This document shows positions 61,165 to 64,000 of a DNA stretch of 64,000 bases, in pieces. A program made the translations under genes and the position numbers. Position 1 is the stretch's first letter, and every line of letters begins with the position of its first letter. Under the pieces are notes generated by a model, which saw only the letters and a list, made by a program, of their open reading frames with translations, was not told the DNA's origin and ran no database searches. The DNA is from Lysinibacillus pakistanensis (lineage in GTDB: Bacteria > Bacillota > Bacilli > Bacillales_A > Planococcaceae): positions 248,001 to 312,000 of the forward strand of contig BBDJ01000001.1 in assembly GCA_001312325.1 (NCBI GenBank), in the 5' to 3' direction.

Positions 61165-62447
61165 TTATAGCAACCCTTTACCTTTAGTAGCCTTTTTCAT
61201 ATCTTCGTTTAATTTTTCAAAGAATTCTTCATTTGATTTGGTTGTTCGTAATTTCTTTAAGAAACGCTCTGCAAAATCAGGTGCGTCTGAGAATGTTTTA
61301 CGAATTGCCCATAGTTTTTCAAGCTGCTCAGGCTCAAGAAGAAGCTCCTCTTTTCGTGTACCTGAACGACGTATATCTAACGCAGGGAAAATGCGTCGCT
61401 CCGCTAATTGACGATCTAAATGAAGCTCTAGATTGCCTGTCCCTTTAAATTCCTCGTAGATTACTTCATCCATTCGAGATCCAGTATCCACTAAAGCTGT
61501 TGCTAAAATCGTTAAGCTGCCGCCTTCTTCAATATTACGCGCGGAACCAAAGAAACGTTTTGGTCTATGGAAGGCAGCAGGATCAATCCCCCTGATAACG
61601 TACGACCACTTGGCGGAATAACTAAGTTATAAGCTCGGGCTAAACGAGTAATAGAGTCCATTAAAATAATCACATCACGTTTATGTTCAACTAAACGACG
61701 TGCTCGTTCTAATACTATCTCTGCAACTTTCACATGATTTTCAGGAACCTCATCAAAAGTAGAGCTTACGACATCTGCATTCACAGAACGTTCAATATCT
61801 GTCACTTCCTCAGGACGTTCATCAATAAGTAAAACAATTAACTCAGCCTCTGGATAATTGGTTGTAATGGCATTAGCTATTTCTTTTAATAATGATGTTT
61901 TCCCTGCTTTTGGTGGTGCAACAATTAATCCACGCTGACCAAAGCCTACTGGTGCTACTAAATCCATAATACGCGTCGATAAATTACGTTGTGTTGTCTC
62001 AAGCTTAATTTGTCGATCTGGATATAGTGGTGTGAGAGCAGGGAAATGCACACGTTCTTTTGCTACTTCAGGATCTTCACCATTCACCGCATCCACTTGT
62101 AATAGCCCGTAATAGCGTTCATTTTCTTTAGGTGGACGTACCTTACCTGACACCTTGTCCCCATTACGTAGGTCAAAGCGGCGAATTTGTGATGCCGAAA
62201 TATAAATATCCTCTTTACTAGGAGAGTAGTTAATTGGTCGAAGGAAGCCAAAGCCTTCTTGCGAAACAATTTCAAGTACGCCTTCCATAAAGAAATAGCC
62301 CTCTTGCTCTGAACGCGTTTTCAAAATAGCAAATATCAATTCCTTTTTCGTTAGCTTGCTATAATATGAAATTTTATATTGGCGTGCAAGGGCGTAAAGC
62401 TCTTTTAACGTCATGTTTTCTAATTGAGCGATTGTCAATGCAGACAT
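61165..62447 (-). CDS. rho: Transcription termination factor Rho (frame broken by a missing base)
   Basis: Hexameric RNA helicase, about 427 residues. N-terminal [13 protein letters not shown]; cold-shock-like RNA-binding domain GFGFLRP; Walker [15 protein letters not shown]; Walker [19 protein letters not shown]-loop [11 protein letters not shown]. The frame fails in the C5 run at 61588-61592: one more base gives [21 protein letters not shown], joining the C-terminal part ([12 protein letters not shown]). ATG 62447 follows GGAG. Confidence 0.96.
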
Positions 62448-62659
62448 ATGCACAACTCCAGTCTTTTTCAAAATATAATACTTTAATGGGGTTATCATGG
62501 AAGTTATTTTTACGAAAGGCTTTGTTTTCAAGTTATTATTTTCCATAGCTATTAGCGTTTTTTTACTAAAATTCAAAACTACGGATATTACTTCAATTGT
62601 AAAACAATGAAGCATAACATAGCCTTATGAAACTAAGGGATGGTTTAAAATTTAGAAGA

Positions 62660-62692
62660 AGGTACCTAGCGCAAAAGATGCACTAGGTATAT
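62660..62692 (-). terminator. Weak terminator after glpX
   Basis: TACCTAG (62663-62669) / CTAGGTA (62683-62689) hairpin between glpX and rho; the minus-strand continuation CCTTCTTC is a poor T-tract. The rest of the 62448-62706 gap holds no gene. Confidence 0.45.
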
Positions 62693-62716
62693 TTTAGAAG
62701 AAATCTTTATTTATAG

Positions 62717-63667
62717 CTAGGTTTTTTTATCAAGTGCGTGACGACCTTCTACAAAACGCACAGTTCCCGATTTAGCTCGCATAACAACTGAATGCGTTAA
62801 AGCGTAGGCACCTTTATATTGAACACCCTTTAACAGCTCACAATCTGTTACTGCTGTTGCTGCAAAAATAGCATCATCGCCTTTAACTAGGTCATCTAAG
62901 TATAGCACTTTTTCTACGTCAACACCCATTTTTTTGCAACGCTCTAACTGTTCTTCGTCCTCTGGTACTAGCTTCGCTTGGAAGTCTCCGCCTAGACATT
63001 TTAATGCTACAGCCGCAATAACACCCTCAGGGGCACCGCCTGTACCAAACATAATATCAATGCCAGTTTCATCAAAAGCAGTATTAATTGCAGCGCCAAC
63101 ATCACCATCTTGAATAAATTTAATACGTGCACCAGCTTCTCGAATCTCATCTACTATTGCTTGGTGGCGTGGTCGATCTAAAAGTGTAGCTACCACATCT
63201 GAAATATCTTTATTTTTAGCTTTAGCTACTTGTAATAAATTATAAGTAACAGAAGCGTTAATATCGACTTTACCCGCTGCTTCTGGTCCTACAGCAATTT
63301 TCTCCATATACATATCAGGTGCATTTAACAAATTACCTTTATCAGCAATCGCCAGTACTGTCATAGCACCATTTGTACCTTTTGCCACAATATTTGTACC
63401 TTCTAATGGGTCGACCGCAATATCTACTTGAGGACCTCCATTACGTAAGCCAAGTTCCTCACCAATATAAAGCATTGGTGCTTCGTCCATTTCGCCTTCA
63501 CCTATTACTACTGTAGCATGCATTGGAATTGTATCGAACATGGCGCGCATCGCAGTTGTTGCTGCATCATCTGCCTCAATTTTCAAACCGCGACCCATCC
63601 ATTTACCAGATGCTATTGCTGCTGCCTCTGTTACTCGTACTACTTCCATCGATAAACTACGTTCCAT
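62717..63667 (-). CDS. glpX: Fructose-1,6-bisphosphatase class II, GlpX
   Basis: Gluconeogenic phosphatase, 316 residues as given. Metal-site motifs [18 protein letters not shown] and [20 protein letters not shown] binds the substrate phosphate. ATG 63667 ([12 protein letters not shown]) follows GGGAGG. The T7 run 62722-62728 sits at the end: six bases would change the last residues to ALDKKPSYK with stop at 62707. Between rho and murAB as in B. subtilis. Confidence 0.95.
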   Translation of the reverse strand: MERSLSMEVVRVTEAAAIASGKWMGRGLKIEADDAATTAMRAMFDTIPMHATVVIGEGEMDEAPMLYIGEELGLRNGGPQVDIAVDPLEGTNIVAKGTNGAMTVLAIADKGNLLNAPDMYMEKIAVGPEAAGKVDINASVTYNLLQVAKAKNKDISDVVATLLDRPRHQAIVDEIREAGARIKFIQDGDVGAAINTAFDETGIDIMFGTGGAPEGVIAAVALKCLGGDFQAKLVPEDEEQLERCKKMGVDVEKVLYLDDLVKGDDAIFAATAVTDCELLKGVQYKGAYALTHSVVMRAKSGTVRFVEGRHALDKKT

Positions 63668-63762
63668 GATTGTTTTGCCTCCCGTTATCGGCATAGATCT
63701 TTCGCCGAAACATTCAAATTATCTCTATTGTAACATATTTGGTTCGAAACTTTTAGCTCTCA

Positions 63763-64000
<238 letters not shown>

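Overview
The window is low-GC Firmicutes DNA and looks like a Lysinibacillus (L. sphaericus/fusiformis group, Planococcaceae) chromosome. The main reasons are an SbpA-type S-layer protein with three SLH domains, a full set of endospore genes (spoIIID, spoIIQ, spoIID, spoIIR), and a gene order matching the Bacillus subtilis ywqA / ssbB / ywpF / fabZ / flhP / flhO / mbl / spoIIID / spoIIQ / spoIID / murAA / atp / upp / glyA / ywlG / rpiB / ywlE / mntP / ywlC / spoIIR / prmC / prfA / tdk / rpmE / rho / glpX / murAB segment. I see no rRNA, tRNA, CRISPR array, prophage or intact insertion sequence. Nearly everything lies on the minus strand; ywqB, ywqA and ywpF are the exceptions.

Layout. 1-4935: polysaccharide synthesis and export (methyltransferase, Wzt/Wzm ABC exporter, O-antigen-ligase-like membrane protein, TPR membrane protein). 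5487-9443: the S-layer protein, with a strong sigma-A promoter. 9889-11875: wecC-tagA, enzymes for a ManNAc/ManNAcA-containing wall polymer of the kind SLH domains bind; the UDP-GlcNAc 2-epimerase that feeds them is at 37966-39081. 12042-13204: a NERD-domain gene bracketed by arrays with a 21-base period. 13216-14777: flagellin and an IDEAL-domain protein. 14992-19324: SWIM protein plus SNF2 helicase. 19596-25470: ssb, ywpF, small unknown genes, fabZ, EpuA-like protein, flhP, flhO, mbl. 25852-29452: sporulation genes and murAA. 30074-37416: ywzB and the complete atpIBEFHAGDC operon. 37966-53904: core metabolism, translation, signalling (a PAS-GAF-GGDEF-EAL protein and a chemoreceptor) and a ferredoxin-NADP reductase. 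53953-60983: a Fur-controlled iron-siderophore locus made of two FecCD permeases, an ATPase, an ABC exporter, and an AraC regulator that reads as fused to a binding-protein domain. 61165-64000: rho, glpX and the end of murAB.

Data quality dominates how the genes read. About 48 runs of seven A/T and about ten runs of eight throw genes out of frame, including atpA, atpC, atpG, atpH, upp, rho's neighbours and mbl. In almost every case one base fewer (sometimes two) restores the family protein, and the corrected gene lengths become multiples of three. A second, smaller set of single-base indels sits outside long runs (ywqB, flhO, atpB, upp, prfA, rho). I therefore annotate each such gene as one CDS spanning the break and give the break position. 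The most interesting non-artefact signals are the regulator/binding-protein fusion with an internal lipobox-like segment that has Tyr in place of Cys, the 21-base periodic intergenic arrays, several dispersed or nested palindromic elements, and the Wzt-plus-methyltransferase pair that suggests end-capped polysaccharide export.
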